From: Paracoccus indicus
GTDB lineage: Bacteria; Pseudomonadota; Alphaproteobacteria; Rhodobacterales; Rhodobacteraceae
Reading direction: 5' to 3'
DNA: 64,000 bases
Assembly: GCF_003056335.1 (NCBI RefSeq)
Contig: NZ_PYWA01000005.1
Span: 124,001 to 188,000, forward strand
A program made the translations under genes and the position numbers. Below, piece by piece: positions 29,736 to 39,264 of this stretch. Under the pieces are notes generated by a model that had not been told where the DNA came from, did not search any database, and worked only from the letters and a program-made list of their open reading frames with translations. Numbering within the stretch: position 1 is the stretch's first letter; every line of letters starts with the position of its first letter.

Positions 29736-31082
29736 ATGTTCGACAAGATCCTCATCGCCAACCGCGGCGAGATCGCGCTTCGCGTGATCCGCGCCTGCCG
29801 AGAGATGGGCATCGCATCCGTTGCGGTCCATTCCACCGCCGATACGGACGCCATGCATGTGCGCATGGCCGACGAATCGGTCTGCATCGGCCCGCCCTCC
29901 TCGACCAGCAGTTATCTGTCGATGCCCGCGCTGATCTCGGCCTGCGAGATCACCGGCGCGCAGGCCATCCACCCCGGCTATGGTTTCCTGTCGGAAAACG
30001 CCGGTTTCGTGCAGATGCTGGAAGATCACGACATCACCTTCATCGGGCCGCGTGCGGAACACATCCGCATCATGGGCGACAAGATCACCGCAAAGGACAC
30101 GATGAAGGCGCTTGGCGTCCCATGCGTTCCGGGCAGTGAAGGTGGCGTCAACGACGTCGAGGACGCCAAGCGCGTCGCGGCTGAAATCGGCTATCCGGTC
30201 ATCATCAAGGCAACCGCCGGTGGCGGCGGTCGCGGCATGAAGGTCGCCCAGGACGAAGCGGGTCTGGAAGTCGCCTTCCGCACCGCCCGTTCGGAAGCCA
30301 AGGCCGCCTTTGGCAACCCCGACGTCTATATCGAGAAATACCTTCAACGCCCCCGCCACATCGAGATCCAGGTCTTCGGCGACGGCAAGGGGCGCGCCGT
30401 CCATCTGGGCGAACGCGACTGTTCGCTGCAGCGCCGTCACCAGAAGGTGCTGGAGGAAGCGCCGGGTCCCTCGATCACGCAGGAACAGCGCGACCGGATC
30501 GGGGCCATCTGCGCCGATGCCGTCGCCAAGATCGGCTATGCCGGGGCCGGAACCATCGAGTTCCTGTTCGAGGACGGCGAGTTCTATTTCATCGAGATGA
30601 ACACCCGCCTTCAGGTCGAACATCCGGTGACCGAGGCGATCTTCGGCGTTGACCTCGTGCGTCAGCAGATCCGCGTCGCCGCCGGTCTGCCGATGGAGTT
30701 CCAGCAGGAAGACCTAAAGATCAACGGCCATTCGATCGAGGTGCGCATCAACGCCGAGAAGGTGCCCAGCTTCTCGCCCTGCCCCGGCAAGATCACCCAA
30801 TATCATGCGCCCGGCGGTCTGGGTGTTCGCATGGATTCGGCGCTCTATCAGGGCTATTCAATCCCGCCCTATTACGACAGCCTGATCGGCAAGCTGATCG
30901 TTCACGGGCGCGACCGTGACGAGGCCTTGGCCCGCCTGTCGCGCGCCTTGGGCGAATTGATCGTGGACGGTGTCGATACGACCGTGCCCCTGTTCGATGC
31001 GCTGTTGCAGGAACCCGATATCCTGTCGGGCAACTATTCGATCCACTGGCTGGAACGCTGGCTGGCCCAGCACTTCGGCTGA
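29736..31082 (+). CDS. accC: Acetyl-CoA carboxylase, biotin carboxylase subunit
   Basis: AccC carboxylates biotin on AccB with ATP and bicarbonate, the first step of fatty-acid synthesis. The 448-residue ATP-grasp enzyme starts [18 protein letters not shown]. It shows [12 protein letters not shown], the glycine-rich loop [10 protein letters not shown] and [14 protein letters not shown]. The start at 29736 fits the family; the open frame begins five codons earlier. The aat gene begins eight bases after its stop. Confidence 0.97.
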   Translation: MFDKILIANRGEIALRVIRACREMGIASVAVHSTADTDAMHVRMADESVCIGPPSSTSSYLSMPALISACEITGAQAIHPGYGFLSENAGFVQMLEDHDITFIGPRAEHIRIMGDKITAKDTMKALGVPCVPGSEGGVNDVEDAKRVAAEIGYPVIIKATAGGGGRGMKVAQDEAGLEVAFRTARSEAKAAFGNPDVYIEKYLQRPRHIEIQVFGDGKGRAVHLGERDCSLQRRHQKVLEEAPGPSITQEQRDRIGAICADAVAKIGYAGAGTIEFLFEDGEFYFIEMNTRLQVEHPVTEAIFGVDLVRQQIRVAAGLPMEFQQEDLKINGHSIEVRINAEKVPSFSPCPGKITQYHAPGGLGVRMDSALYQGYSIPPYYDSLIGKLIVHGRDRDEALARLSRALGELIVDGVDTTVPLFDALLQEPDILSGNYSIHWLERWLAQHFG

Positions 31083-31089
31083 GGGCTTC

Positions 31090-31719
31090 GTGCTGACGCC
31101 ATCGCAATTGCTGAACGGCTATGCGCGTGGCGTCTTTCCCATGGCCGAAAGCGCCGAAGACGATCGGCTGTACTGGTTCGACCCCCCGATGCGGGGGGTC
31201 CTTCCCATCGGTGGCGTTCACGCCTCTCGATCACTGCTGCGCGACCTTCGCAGGGGCGGGTGGTCGGCGCATCTGGACAGCGATTTCGACCGGATCGTCG
31301 CGATCTGTGGCGATCGGGACACCACCTGGATCAACGCCCCCCTTGCGCGGCTCTATGGGCAGTTGCACCGGGCCGGACATGCGCATGCCTTCGAGATACG
31401 CCACGAAGGCAAGTTCGCCGGCGGTCTGTTCGGGGTGACCCTGGGGGCGGCGTTCTTTGGGGAATCCATGGTCTCGGCGCGCACGAACGGATCGAAGATG
31501 GCGCTGATCTGGACCTCAGATCACTTGGCGCGCTGCGGGTTCACCCTTTTCGACACCCAGTTCCTGACGCCGCATCTGGCCCGCATGGGCGGGACCGAAA
31601 TGGAACGCCACATCTATCAGCAGCGCCTGTCATTCGCCCTGAAACGCAAGGCTGATTTCACCGCGTATCAACCGCGGTCCGCCGATCAGCTTTGGCAGGA
31701 CATGACCCAGACATCATAG
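31090..31719 (+). CDS. aat: Leucyl/phenylalanyl-tRNA-protein transferase
   Basis: Aat adds Leu or Phe to N-terminal Lys or Arg of proteins, marking them for ClpS-ClpAP degradation. The 209-residue sequence has LNGYARGVFPMAE, WFDPPMRGVLP and GGLFGVTLGAAFFGESMVS, all family hallmarks. The start is GTG 31090 with GAGGG four bases upstream. Its last 34 bases overlap the convergent DUF2155 gene. Confidence 0.95.
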   Translation: MLTPSQLLNGYARGVFPMAESAEDDRLYWFDPPMRGVLPIGGVHASRSLLRDLRRGGWSAHLDSDFDRIVAICGDRDTTWINAPLARLYGQLHRAGHAHAFEIRHEGKFAGGLFGVTLGAAFFGESMVSARTNGSKMALIWTSDHLARCGFTLFDTQFLTPHLARMGGTEMERHIYQQRLSFALKRKADFTAYQPRSADQLWQDMTQTS

Positions 31720-32036
31720 CGCGCATCGTCCAAGGCCGAGAGCGCCGGCGAGCTGGCAATCATCCAACCGGCGAAGGCAGTCGTGTTCTGGCGCAGATCA
31801 GTGATGGTCATCTGGGCGTAGGCATCCGAGCTGGGGTCGCCCGATGGATATCGGCATTCCCCGACACGAACCTCCAACCGGCCATAGCGCACGGCATCCC
31901 CGACCGGCACCAGCAGATCGGTCGTCCGACCCGAGACCTTGTCCAGACCGCGAAGCATGGCCGCACTGCCCTGCTGGGTATCCTGTGCGACCGCAGGGAC
32001 ACTCAGGGCCAGGATGCAGAGAATGGGCTTGATCAC
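31686..32036 (-). CDS. Secreted DUF2155 protein
   Basis: This 116-residue protein has a signal peptide (about 1-17, AVA-QD). The DUF2155 core shows as MLRGLDKVSGRTTDL followed by RLEVRVGECRYP and GWMIASSPALSALDDARYDVWVMSC. Members are small periplasmic proteins of unknown role, common in alphaproteobacteria. Two Cys residues could form a disulphide. The start overlaps the mlaD stop (ATGA), which implies co-expression with mlaD and the NDUFA12 gene. Confidence 0.88.
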   Translation of the reverse strand: MIKPILCILALSVPAVAQDTQQGSAAMLRGLDKVSGRTTDLLVPVGDAVRYGRLEVRVGECRYPSGDPSSDAYAQMTITDLRQNTTAFAGWMIASSPALSALDDARYDVWVMSCQS

Positions 32037-32503
32037 GGCGTCACCTCCGGCTCGCTGGCCTGACTGTCGACGAATTTCATCATCAGCTGCAGCAGGCTGA
32101 CGGCACCTTGCACATCCTCGATCTCATCCCCGGGGGCCAGGTTTTCCAGGCTTCCGCCGGGTTGCAGCTGGATATAGGCGCCGCCCAGAAGACCATCGGA
32201 CTGGATCAGCGCAGCGCTGTCGGCGGGCAGGATGACGTCATCGGGAATTTGAAAGACCGCATCGGCCAGATAGGTCTGAGGGTTCAGACGAATGTCGCTG
32301 ACGCGACCGATCTTCACGCCGGCAAGGCGGATTTCGGTCCCGACGCTGACACCATCGACGTCAGGAAAAGACGCGGTCACGTGATAGCCGCCCCCCGAAG
32401 ACCACATGCCCTGCCCGGCCCAAGCCAGAAAAGCCGCCGCGACCGCAAGCACCACGCCACCTGCAATCAGCTCGGTCCGTGCCTCGGCCACTGCGGTCGT
32501 CAT
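32033..32503 (-). CDS. mlaD: MlaD-type MCE lipid-transport protein
   Basis: This 156-residue protein has an N-terminal membrane anchor (about 12-32) and one MCE domain (about 40-118), with YHVTASFPDVDGVSVGTEIRLAGVKIG as the signature. MlaD forms the periplasmic hexameric ring of the MlaFEDB phospholipid transporter. mlaE and mlaF are not adjacent here. It starts directly after the NDUFA12 gene ends. Confidence 0.92.
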   Translation of the reverse strand: MTTAVAEARTELIAGGVVLAVAAAFLAWAGQGMWSSGGGYHVTASFPDVDGVSVGTEIRLAGVKIGRVSDIRLNPQTYLADAVFQIPDDVILPADSAALIQSDGLLGGAYIQLQPGGSLENLAPGDEIEDVQGAVSLLQLMMKFVDSQASEPEVTP

Positions 32504-32878
32504 TTATTCAGGCTGCCAAGCGTCGTAATCGCTGCGCACCACGGGCTGCACGCGGCTCAGCGAGCCCGCAGGGACATAAGCCTCGGTCGTGCCGGTCAGG
32601 TTCGGCTGATGCGGCCTTTCCCAAGCCTTGCGCGGAACGGGCACCTCGGTCGGCGGCTCGTTCCAGGTGTGGTGCAGCCAGCCGTGCCACTCGGGGCTGA
32701 CGCGGCTCGCCTCGGCCTCGCCGTCATAGATCACCCAACGGCGCTTCCCATCCTTGCTTTTATAGAAGACGTTGCCGTTACCGTCTTCCCCAACCTTGAC
32801 GCCGTTCCGCCAAGTCCAGAACTGGGTATTGAGCGTCTGGCTGTTCCACCAGGTCAGAAAGCGCAGGGGATAGGACAT
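32504..32878 (-). CDS. NADH:ubiquinone oxidoreductase NDUFA12-family subunit
   Basis: This 124-residue homologue of mitochondrial complex I subunit NDUFA12 (B17.2) shows [46 protein letters not shown] and a C-terminal loop. It is an accessory subunit of complex I in alphaproteobacteria such as Paracoccus denitrificans. Here it is encoded outside any nuo operon, at the head of a unit with mlaD and DUF2155. Confidence 0.93.
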   Translation of the reverse strand: MSYPLRFLTWWNSQTLNTQFWTWRNGVKVGEDGNGNVFYKSKDGKRRWVIYDGEAEASRVSPEWHGWLHHTWNEPPTEVPVPRKAWERPHQPNLTGTTEAYVPAGSLSRVQPVVRSDYDAWQPE

Positions 32879-32922
32879 CGACAGGACCTCACCAATCAGA
32901 ATTGCTTGACGATATGCACCGA

Positions 32923-32954
32923 AAGGCGCCCAAGGTCCAGCCTTGGTGCGCCTT
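32923..32954 (-). terminator. Hairpin after clpX
   Basis: AAGGCGC and CCAAGG pair with CCTTGG and GCGCCTT, a 13-bp stem with one bulged T and a 5-base loop, 18 bases downstream of the clpX stop. On the minus strand it is followed by TTTC, so it is a plausible but weak intrinsic terminator. Confidence 0.6.
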
Positions 32955-32971
32955 GGAACAGCCCGCCGGGA

Positions 32972-34237
32972 TCACCCGACCGAGGCGCTTTCCTTCTTGG
33001 GGTCGGCGTGGATCAGCAACGGCTTGGCCGAGGCCATCTCGACCGCTTCCTCGTTCACGACGACTTCCTCGACGCTGTCCATGCCGGGCAGTTCGAACAT
33101 CGTCTCGAGCAGGATCTCCTCGAGGATCGAACGCAGGCCCCGCGCGCCGGTCTTGCGCTTGATGGCGCGGGCGGCGATGGCAGTCAGCGCATCGTCGGTG
33201 AAGGTCAGCTGAACGCCTTCAAGGTCGAACAGGCGCTGGTACTGTTTGATCAGCGCGTTCTTCGGCTTGGTCAGGATGATGATCAGCGCTTCCTCGTCCA
33301 GATCGGTCAAGGTGGCGATGACGGGCAGACGACCGACGAATTCCGGAATCAGGCCGAATTTCAGCAGATCCTCGGGTTCAAGCTCCTTGAAGGTCTCACC
33401 GACGCCCTGGTCGGTGTTTTCCTTGACCGAGGCGCCGAAGCCCATGGCCGTGCCCTTGTTGCGCTGCTGGATGATGCGATCCAGACCGGCAAAGGCGCCG
33501 CCACAGATGAACAGGATGTTCGTCGTGTCCACCTGCAGGAATTCCTGCTGGGGATGCTTGCGGCCACCCTGCGGGGGCACGCTTGCCACGGTGCCTTCCA
33601 TGATCTTCAGCAACGCCTGCTGCACGCCTTCGCCCGAGACGTCGCGCGTGATCGAGGGGTTGTCGGACTTGCGCGTGATCTTGTCGACCTCGTCGATATA
33701 GACGATGCCGCGCTGCGCACGCTCGACGTTGTATTCGCTGGCCTGCAGCAGCTTCAGGATGATGTTCTCGACATCCTCGCCGACATAACCGGCCTCGGTC
33801 AGCGTGGTCGCGTCGGCCATGGTGAAGGGCACGTCCAGAATGCGCGCCAAGGTCTGCGCCAGCAGCGTCTTGCCGCAACCGGTCGGTCCGATCAGCAGGA
33901 TGTTCGACTTGGCCAACTCGATATCGGTCTTCGAGCCGTGGTTCAGGCGCTTGTAGTGATTGTGCACCGCAACCGACAGGACCCGCTTGGCGTGTTCCTG
34001 ACCGATGACGTAATCGTCCAGAACGCCGCAGATCTCGCGCGGGGTGGGCACGCCTTCGCCGGTCTTCAGGCCGTTGGTCTTGGTCTCTTCGCGAATGATG
34101 TCCATGCAAAGTTCGACGCATTCGTCGCAGATGAACACGGTCGGCCCCGCAATCAGCTTGCGGACCTCGTGCTGGCTCTTGCCGCAAAAGCTGCAATAGA
34201 GCGTGTTCTTGCTGTCGTTGCCGGACTGGTTGGCCAT
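32972..34237 (-). CDS. clpX: ClpXP protease ATPase ClpX
   Basis: This 421-residue AAA+ unfoldase has an N-terminal zinc-binding domain with Cys15, Cys18, Cys37 and Cys40. Walker [11 protein letters not shown], Walker [11 protein letters not shown] and an MGFGASV loop equivalent to the IGF loop that docks on ClpP are visible. It delivers substrates to ClpP, encoded 158 bases upstream on the same strand. GGAAG precedes the start. Confidence 0.97.
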   Translation of the reverse strand: MANQSGNDSKNTLYCSFCGKSQHEVRKLIAGPTVFICDECVELCMDIIREETKTNGLKTGEGVPTPREICGVLDDYVIGQEHAKRVLSVAVHNHYKRLNHGSKTDIELAKSNILLIGPTGCGKTLLAQTLARILDVPFTMADATTLTEAGYVGEDVENIILKLLQASEYNVERAQRGIVYIDEVDKITRKSDNPSITRDVSGEGVQQALLKIMEGTVASVPPQGGRKHPQQEFLQVDTTNILFICGGAFAGLDRIIQQRNKGTAMGFGASVKENTDQGVGETFKELEPEDLLKFGLIPEFVGRLPVIATLTDLDEEALIIILTKPKNALIKQYQRLFDLEGVQLTFTDDALTAIAARAIKRKTGARGLRSILEEILLETMFELPGMDSVEEVVVNEEAVEMASAKPLLIHADPKKESASVG

Positions 34238-34395
34238 CGTCCACTTCCTTCATTGCCGCCGATGCGCTTTGGCAGGCGGGCGACGGCAGAGGTTCCGCGC
34301 GCCGCGTCTTCGGATTGCCCGCGCCGGGCTGGGCCGGCACGGGTATTTGTCGTCAGTTTAAGGACGAGGCTTGCCCGTCACAATCCCAAACTGCC

Positions 34396-35028
34396 TTATT
34401 TCTTTTCGGCTTCCGCCTTGCCGCGGGGTGCCACGACCTCGTCGATCAGACCCCAGTCCTTGGCTTCCTCGGGCGACATGAAGCGGTCGCGCTCCAACGC
34501 GGCCTCGACCTCGTCCAGCGGGCGGCCGGTGTGGTTGACATAGATCTCGTTCAGGCGACGCTTCAGCTTCTCGGTTTCGCGCGCATGGATCAAGATATCG
34601 GTCGCCTGACCCTGGTAACCGCCCGAGGGCTGGTGGACCATCACGCGGCTATTGGGCAGCGAATAGCGCAGACCCTTTTCACCGGCGGCCAGCAGCAGCG
34701 ACCCCATGGATGCCGCCTGCCCCACGACCAGCGTGGAAACGCGCGGGCGGATATACTGCATCGTGTCATAGATCGACAGGCCCGAGGTGACGACGCCACC
34801 GGGGCTGTTGATGTACATGCTGATGTCCTTGTTCGGGTTCTCGGCCTCAAGGAACAGCAGCTGCGCGCAGATCAGCGTCGACATGCCGTCATGGACCGGG
34901 CCCGAAACGAAGATGATCCGTTCCTTCAGCAGGCGCGAGAAGATGTCATAGGCACGTTCCCCCCGCGACGTCTGTTCGACCACCATGGGCACAAGGGTGT
35001 TCATGTAGAATTCTGCCGGATCGCTCAT
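34396..35028 (-). CDS. clpP: ATP-dependent Clp protease proteolytic subunit
   Basis: This 210-residue serine protease has the triad Ser107 ([11 protein letters not shown]), His132 (MVHQPSGG) and Asp181, aligned to the known ClpP positions. The N-terminus starts [20 protein letters not shown], with GAAGGAC upstream; the frame runs 15 codons further without support. It acts as a tetradecamer with ClpX, encoded downstream, and possibly ClpA. Confidence 0.97.
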   Translation of the reverse strand: MSDPAEFYMNTLVPMVVEQTSRGERAYDIFSRLLKERIIFVSGPVHDGMSTLICAQLLFLEAENPNKDISMYINSPGGVVTSGLSIYDTMQYIRPRVSTLVVGQAASMGSLLLAAGEKGLRYSLPNSRVMVHQPSGGYQGQATDILIHARETEKLKRRLNEIYVNHTGRPLDEVEAALERDRFMSPEEAKDWGLIDEVVAPRGKAEAEKK

Positions 35029-35191
35029 CTTCAGTCCTTCTTTGGTCCCTGTCCCCGCGATTCGACCGGGCACTCGGACCCGTGTTAGACGCGATAGGTT
35101 GACAGAGTCTTAGTAACCGGCAAGGTCAGCCGCAAGGGATGGAACGAAAATCGGCCCGCGCAATTGCCGCAGGCCGCCACAGGAGACGCGT

Positions 35192-35890
35192 GTGAAACTG
35201 ATCGTGGGGCTGGGCAATCCCGGCACGAAATATGCAGCCAACCGTCACAATATCGGCTTCATGGCCCTTGACCGCATGGCCGAGGATCACGGTTTCACCC
35301 CGTGGAAGTCCCGCTTCCAGTCGCTGACCGCCGAAGGCCGCTTGGGCGATACCCGCGTCACGCTGCTGAAACCGCAGACCTTCATGAACCTCTCGGGGCA
35401 ATCCGTGGGCGAGGCGATGCGCTATCTGAAGCTGACCCCTGCCGATGTGATCGTCCTGCACGACGAGTTGGACCTGGCGCCCGGCAAATGCCGCGTCAAG
35501 CAGGGCGGCGGCCATGCAGGCCACAACGGCTTGCGGTCGATCCACCAGCATATCGGCGCGGACTACGGGCGCGTCAGGCTGGGCATCGGGCATCCGGGCC
35601 ACAAGGACCGGGTGGCGGGCTATGTGCTGTCGGATTTCGCCAAGGCTGATCAAGAGTGGGTGGACGACCTTATGCGCGGCATCTCGGACGGGGCGGCGGC
35701 ATTGGCGGCGGGCGATGGCGGAAGGTTCCAGAACGCCGTGGCCGCCCGCGTGAACCCCGCCCGCAACAGCGGCACCGAGGCCCCCGCCAAGCCCGCCGAC
35801 GCCCCAGCCCCCCGCAGGCCCGAACGCGCAGCCCCTGCCCCGACCGCCTTTGCCGACAAGCTGAAATCCCTGACCGACCGCTTCAAATGA
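35192..35890 (+). CDS. pth: Peptidyl-tRNA hydrolase
   Basis: Pth recycles peptidyl-tRNA. The 232 residues include Asn10 (GLGNPG), catalytic His19 (NRHNIGF) and Asp93 (LHDELDL), plus GGGHAGHNGLRS. The start is GTG, preceded by AGGAGA. Compared with the usual 190-200 residues it carries an Ala/Pro-rich tail of about 40 residues ending in a short helix. It overlaps the DUF2332 gene by four bases. Confidence 0.95.
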   Translation: MKLIVGLGNPGTKYAANRHNIGFMALDRMAEDHGFTPWKSRFQSLTAEGRLGDTRVTLLKPQTFMNLSGQSVGEAMRYLKLTPADVIVLHDELDLAPGKCRVKQGGGHAGHNGLRSIHQHIGADYGRVRLGIGHPGHKDRVAGYVLSDFAKADQEWVDDLMRGISDGAAALAAGDGGRFQNAVAARVNPARNSGTEAPAKPADAPAPRRPERAAPAPTAFADKLKSLTDRFK

Positions 35891-36888
35891 CGGTGCGGGC
35901 GGCCTTTCGCGATCAGGCGCAATCCTGCCGCCAGCTGGGATCGCCTTTGACGGCTGCGCTGTGTGAAGCTTTTGCCCGCCTTCTGGACACATCGCAGGGG
36001 GCTGTCGCGCAACGCATTCTGGCTTGGCCGGGCGATCCCAGCAGCCGAGCGGATTCCGTTCCCTTGCGGCTTTGCGGGGCACTGCATGCGCTGGTGCTGA
36101 CCGGGGCGGATACGCAGTTGGCCCAAGCTTATGCCGCGCGGGATGTTCCCGATGCGCTGCTGATCGATGTCCTGCAGCGACACGCCGACCACATCCTGAA
36201 TTGGCTGGAAAGCCCGCCACAGACGAACGAGGTCGGGCGTTCCGCCGCCCTGATCGCAGCAGCGCGTTTCCTGAGCGAACGGGCACCGCGACCTTTGCAC
36301 CTGCGTGAACTGGGCGCCTCGGCGGGGCTGAACCTGAATTTCGACCGATATCACCTTGGGCCCCGCGACCATGGCGTCGCGCTGACGCCCGATTGGCAGG
36401 GAAGCGTCCCCGATGGCCAATTCACCATCGCCAGCCGACGCGGCGTGGATTTGAACCCGCTGCATCCTGAACGCGACGGGCTGCGGCTGATGGCCTATTG
36501 CTGGGCCGATCAGACGGCGCGTCTTGCCCGCCTTCGCGCCGCGCTGGAACTGGCACGAACCGATCCGCCGCCCGTTGACCGGGGCGATGCAGGTGCTTGG
36601 CTGGGCGAACAACTCCAGACCCCCGCCGAAGGAACGCTGCTGATCTTTCACACTGTCGCCGCGCAGTACTTTCCGCCCGCAACGACCGCCGCCTGCGCGA
36701 CCGCCCTGACCACGGCCGGCGCTCAGGCATCCCCCGACCGTGCCATCGCACATCTGCAGATGGAGGCCGACGGCGGCGAAGGTGCCGGGCTGACGTTGAC
36801 GCTGTGGGATGGCCGCCGCCGCGACTGGTCGCTTGGGCGGGCGGATTTCCATGGGCGGTGGGTCCGCTGGTCGCCCGAACGGATCTGA
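35887..36888 (+). CDS. DUF2332 family protein
   Basis: This 333-residue protein is recognised by HADHILNWLESPPQTNEVGRS (about 98-118) and LRELGASAGLNLNFDRYHLG (about 139-158). The latter looks like a SAM-type nucleotide-binding glycine stretch (LGASAGLN). Together with the C-terminal VWDGRRRDW-like TLWDGRRRDWSLGRAD this suggests a methyltransferase-like fold, but the activity is unknown. It overlaps pth by ATGA and is likely co-translated with it. Confidence 0.82.
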   Translation: MTVRAAFRDQAQSCRQLGSPLTAALCEAFARLLDTSQGAVAQRILAWPGDPSSRADSVPLRLCGALHALVLTGADTQLAQAYAARDVPDALLIDVLQRHADHILNWLESPPQTNEVGRSAALIAAARFLSERAPRPLHLRELGASAGLNLNFDRYHLGPRDHGVALTPDWQGSVPDGQFTIASRRGVDLNPLHPERDGLRLMAYCWADQTARLARLRAALELARTDPPPVDRGDAGAWLGEQLQTPAEGTLLIFHTVAAQYFPPATTAACATALTTAGAQASPDRAIAHLQMEADGGEGAGLTLTLWDGRRRDWSLGRADFHGRWVRWSPERI

Positions 36889-36951
36889 CATAAAGCGGGC
36901 TTTCGCAACGCAATCGCAGGCCTTAGTCTGGCGGAAACGAAAGGTGCGCGC

Positions 36952-37326
36952 GTGGAACCATCACTGAACGTCCTTGGGCAGGAATTGCAGCCCTGCTCGA
37001 CCAGCCCGATGACCGGATTCTACCGCAACGGCTGTTGCGATACCGGCCCGCAGGATCAGGGCAGCCACACCGTCTGCGTGATCCTGACCGATGAATTCCT
37101 GGCCATGTCGCGCTATCTGGGCAACGACCTGACGACGCCACGACCCGAGTTCGGCTTTCCGGGGCTGAAGGCCGGCGACCGCTGGTGCCTCTGCGCCAGC
37201 CGCTTCCTGCAGGCCGCGCAGGAATTCGCGGCGCCCAAGGTGGTGCTGGCCTCGACCCACAAACGCGCCCTTGATGTGATCCCGTTGGAGCTGTTGAAAC
37301 GTCATGCGGAAACCGGCACGCCTTGA
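36952..37326 (+). CDS. DUF2237 family protein
   Basis: This 124-residue protein matches the small conserved DUF2237 family: LNVLGQELQPCSTSPMTGFYRNGCCDTG, then SHTVCVILTDEFLAMSRYLGNDL, then GDRWCLCASRF. Several conserved Cys residues could bind metal or form disulphides. The start is GTG with GAAAGGTG upstream. Function unknown. Its end overlaps the next gene by 23 bases. Confidence 0.88.
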   Translation: MEPSLNVLGQELQPCSTSPMTGFYRNGCCDTGPQDQGSHTVCVILTDEFLAMSRYLGNDLTTPRPEFGFPGLKAGDRWCLCASRFLQAAQEFAAPKVVLASTHKRALDVIPLELLKRHAETGTP

Positions 37327-37915
37327 GGCCGCCCTTGTCGCGGCCCTGCTGATCGCCACGCAGGCCGGGGCTTTCCAGCCCGACCTCACGCAGGACATCA
37401 GGCCCGATGATACGGCCCGTCTGGAAAGCCTGAACCAGACCGCGGGGCTGACCTTGCGACGTGCGATCGCCGTTGCGGATGCCGCGGATCTGGACGTCCT
37501 GATGCAAGGGCTTTCCGGCGCGCCCCTGCCCTTGGGCGAGGCGACCTCGGTCTTGCCCGGCGACTGGTCATGCCAAATGCTGAAGCTGGGCCACGATCTG
37601 CCGCTGGTGGTCTATGCGCCCTTCACCTGCCGCATCACGGACGACGGCAGGTTCGAGAAGCTGACGGGATCGCAGCGCAGCAAGGGGCGCATCGGGGTGA
37701 TCGGCGACGATCTGGTTTACTTGGGAACGGCCTATGTCGCGGGCGATACGCCACCCGATTACGCCGACCTTCCCGAGCAGGTGGACCCGACGGCGATGCC
37801 GCAGGTTGTCCCCGATGTCGGCTTGGTCGAGGTGACCTCACCCGATACGGCCCGCATCCTGATGCCCCTGCCGCATCTTGAATCCGACCTGAACATCCTG
37901 CTGTTAAGCCGTTGA
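37304..37915 (+). CDS. Secreted protein, DUF4893-like
   Basis: This 203-residue protein has a signal peptide (about 1-23, AGA-FQ). The segment LPGDWSCQMLKLGHDLPLVVYAPFTCRI looks like the DUF4893 core, with two Cys that may form a disulphide. No catalytic motif is visible, and the family assignment is tentative. It shares 23 bases with the upstream DUF2237 gene. Confidence 0.72.
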   Translation: MRKPARLEAALVAALLIATQAGAFQPDLTQDIRPDDTARLESLNQTAGLTLRRAIAVADAADLDVLMQGLSGAPLPLGEATSVLPGDWSCQMLKLGHDLPLVVYAPFTCRITDDGRFEKLTGSQRSKGRIGVIGDDLVYLGTAYVAGDTPPDYADLPEQVDPTAMPQVVPDVGLVEVTSPDTARILMPLPHLESDLNILLLSR

Positions 37916-37935
37916 AAAAGGGGGCAGAAGCCCCC
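37915..37935 (-). terminator. Intrinsic terminator after trpB
   Basis: GGGGGC-AGAA-GCCCCC forms a tight hairpin. On the minus strand it is followed by TTTTT (A37915-A37919 on the plus strand), seven bases downstream of the trpB stop. It may also act on the convergent plus-strand gene whose stop codon it touches. Confidence 0.85.
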
Positions 37936-37941
37936 CGTTCC

Positions 37942-39168
37942 TCAGGTATTGATCTCGACGCCCAGATGCTTGGCAACGGTGAAGATATCCTTGTCGCCGC
38001 GACCGCACATGTTCATCACGATGATATGGTCGGCAGGCAGATCGGGCGCGATCTTGATGACATGGGCCAGGGCGTGGCTGGGTTCCAGCGCGGGGATGAT
38101 GCCCTCCTGCGCGCAGCACAGCTGGAAGGCCGCCAGCGCCTCGTCGTCGGTGATGCTGACGTATTCGGCGCGGCCCATGTCCTTCAGCCAGGCGTGTTCC
38201 GGCCCGATGCCCGGATAGTCCAGACCGGCGCTGATCGAGTGCCCTTCCAAGATCTGCCCGTCGTCATCCTGCAGCAGATAGGTGCGGTTGCCATGCAGCA
38301 CCCCCGCGCGCCCACCCGAGAGGCTGGCGCAATGCTCCATCCGGTCGTCGACGCCCTTGCCACCCGCCTCGACGCCGATGATGCCGACCTCCTTGTCGTC
38401 GAGGAAGGGATAGAACAGCCCCATCGCGTTCGAGCCTCCACCGATGGCCGCCACCAGCGTGTCGGGCAGACGGCCTTCGCGCGGCATGATCTGTTCGCGG
38501 ACCTCCTTGCCGATGATCGACTGGAAATCGCGGACCATGGCCGGATAGGGATGCGGACCTGCGACCGTGCCGATGCAATAGAAGGTGTCGCGGACATTGG
38601 TCACCCAATCGCGCAACGCATCGTTCATCGCGTCCTTCAGCGTGCCGCGACCGCTGGTCACCGGCACGACCTCGGCGCCAAGCAGGCGCATGCGGAAGAC
38701 GTTCGGGGCCTGACGCTCGACGTCATGCGCGCCCATGTAGACGATGCACTTCAGACCGAAGCGCGCGCAGACGGTCGCGGTCGCCACGCCGTGCTGACCC
38801 GCCCCGGTTTCCGCAATGATCCTGGTCTTGCCCATGCGGATCGCCAGCAGGATCTGGCCCAGCACGTTGTTGATCTTATGCGCGCCGGTGTGGTTCAGCT
38901 CATCCCGCTTCATGTAGATCTTGGCGCCGCCCAGATGCTGGGTCAGGCGTTCGGCATAATACAGCGGCGAGGGCCTGCCGACGTAATGCGTCCACAGGTC
39001 GTCCATCTGCGCGGCGAATTCCGGATCGGTCTTGGCACGTTCGTATTCGGCCTCCAGCTCTAGGATCAGCGGCATCAGCGTCTCGCTGACGAAGCGGCCG
39101 CCATAGATGCCGAAGCGGCCCTGATCATCGGGTCCGGTCGTGAAGCTGTTCAGCAGATCGTCGGCCAT
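37942..39168 (-). CDS. trpB: Tryptophan synthase beta chain
   Basis: TrpB condenses indole and serine to tryptophan with PLP. The 408-residue sequence has PLP-binding Lys98 in [10 protein letters not shown] and the phosphate-binding loop GGGSNAMG. I prefer ATG 39168, with GAAGG upstream and normal length, over 39198, which has no ribosome site. trpF and trpA are not adjacent in this window. Confidence 0.96.
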   Translation of the reverse strand: MADDLLNSFTTGPDDQGRFGIYGGRFVSETLMPLILELEAEYERAKTDPEFAAQMDDLWTHYVGRPSPLYYAERLTQHLGGAKIYMKRDELNHTGAHKINNVLGQILLAIRMGKTRIIAETGAGQHGVATATVCARFGLKCIVYMGAHDVERQAPNVFRMRLLGAEVVPVTSGRGTLKDAMNDALRDWVTNVRDTFYCIGTVAGPHPYPAMVRDFQSIIGKEVREQIMPREGRLPDTLVAAIGGGSNAMGLFYPFLDDKEVGIIGVEAGGKGVDDRMEHCASLSGGRAGVLHGNRTYLLQDDDGQILEGHSISAGLDYPGIGPEHAWLKDMGRAEYVSITDDEALAAFQLCCAQEGIIPALEPSHALAHVIKIAPDLPADHIIVMNMCGRGDKDIFTVAKHLGVEINT

Positions 39169-39264
39169 AGCGTGCGCCTTCGCAGTTCGTTGTGACATGT
39201 TCGAACCGTCTTAGCGGTGAAAGGACGCGGGGTGAAGCCCAAGCGGCACCATCCCCTGCGCCCC

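Noticed and set aside
32108..34543. 811-codon open frame on the plus strand opposite mlaD, NDUFA12 and clpX
   Set aside because: It is a mirror of real genes on the other strand in high-GC DNA; the translation is rich in Arg, His, Gln and Asp and matches no family.
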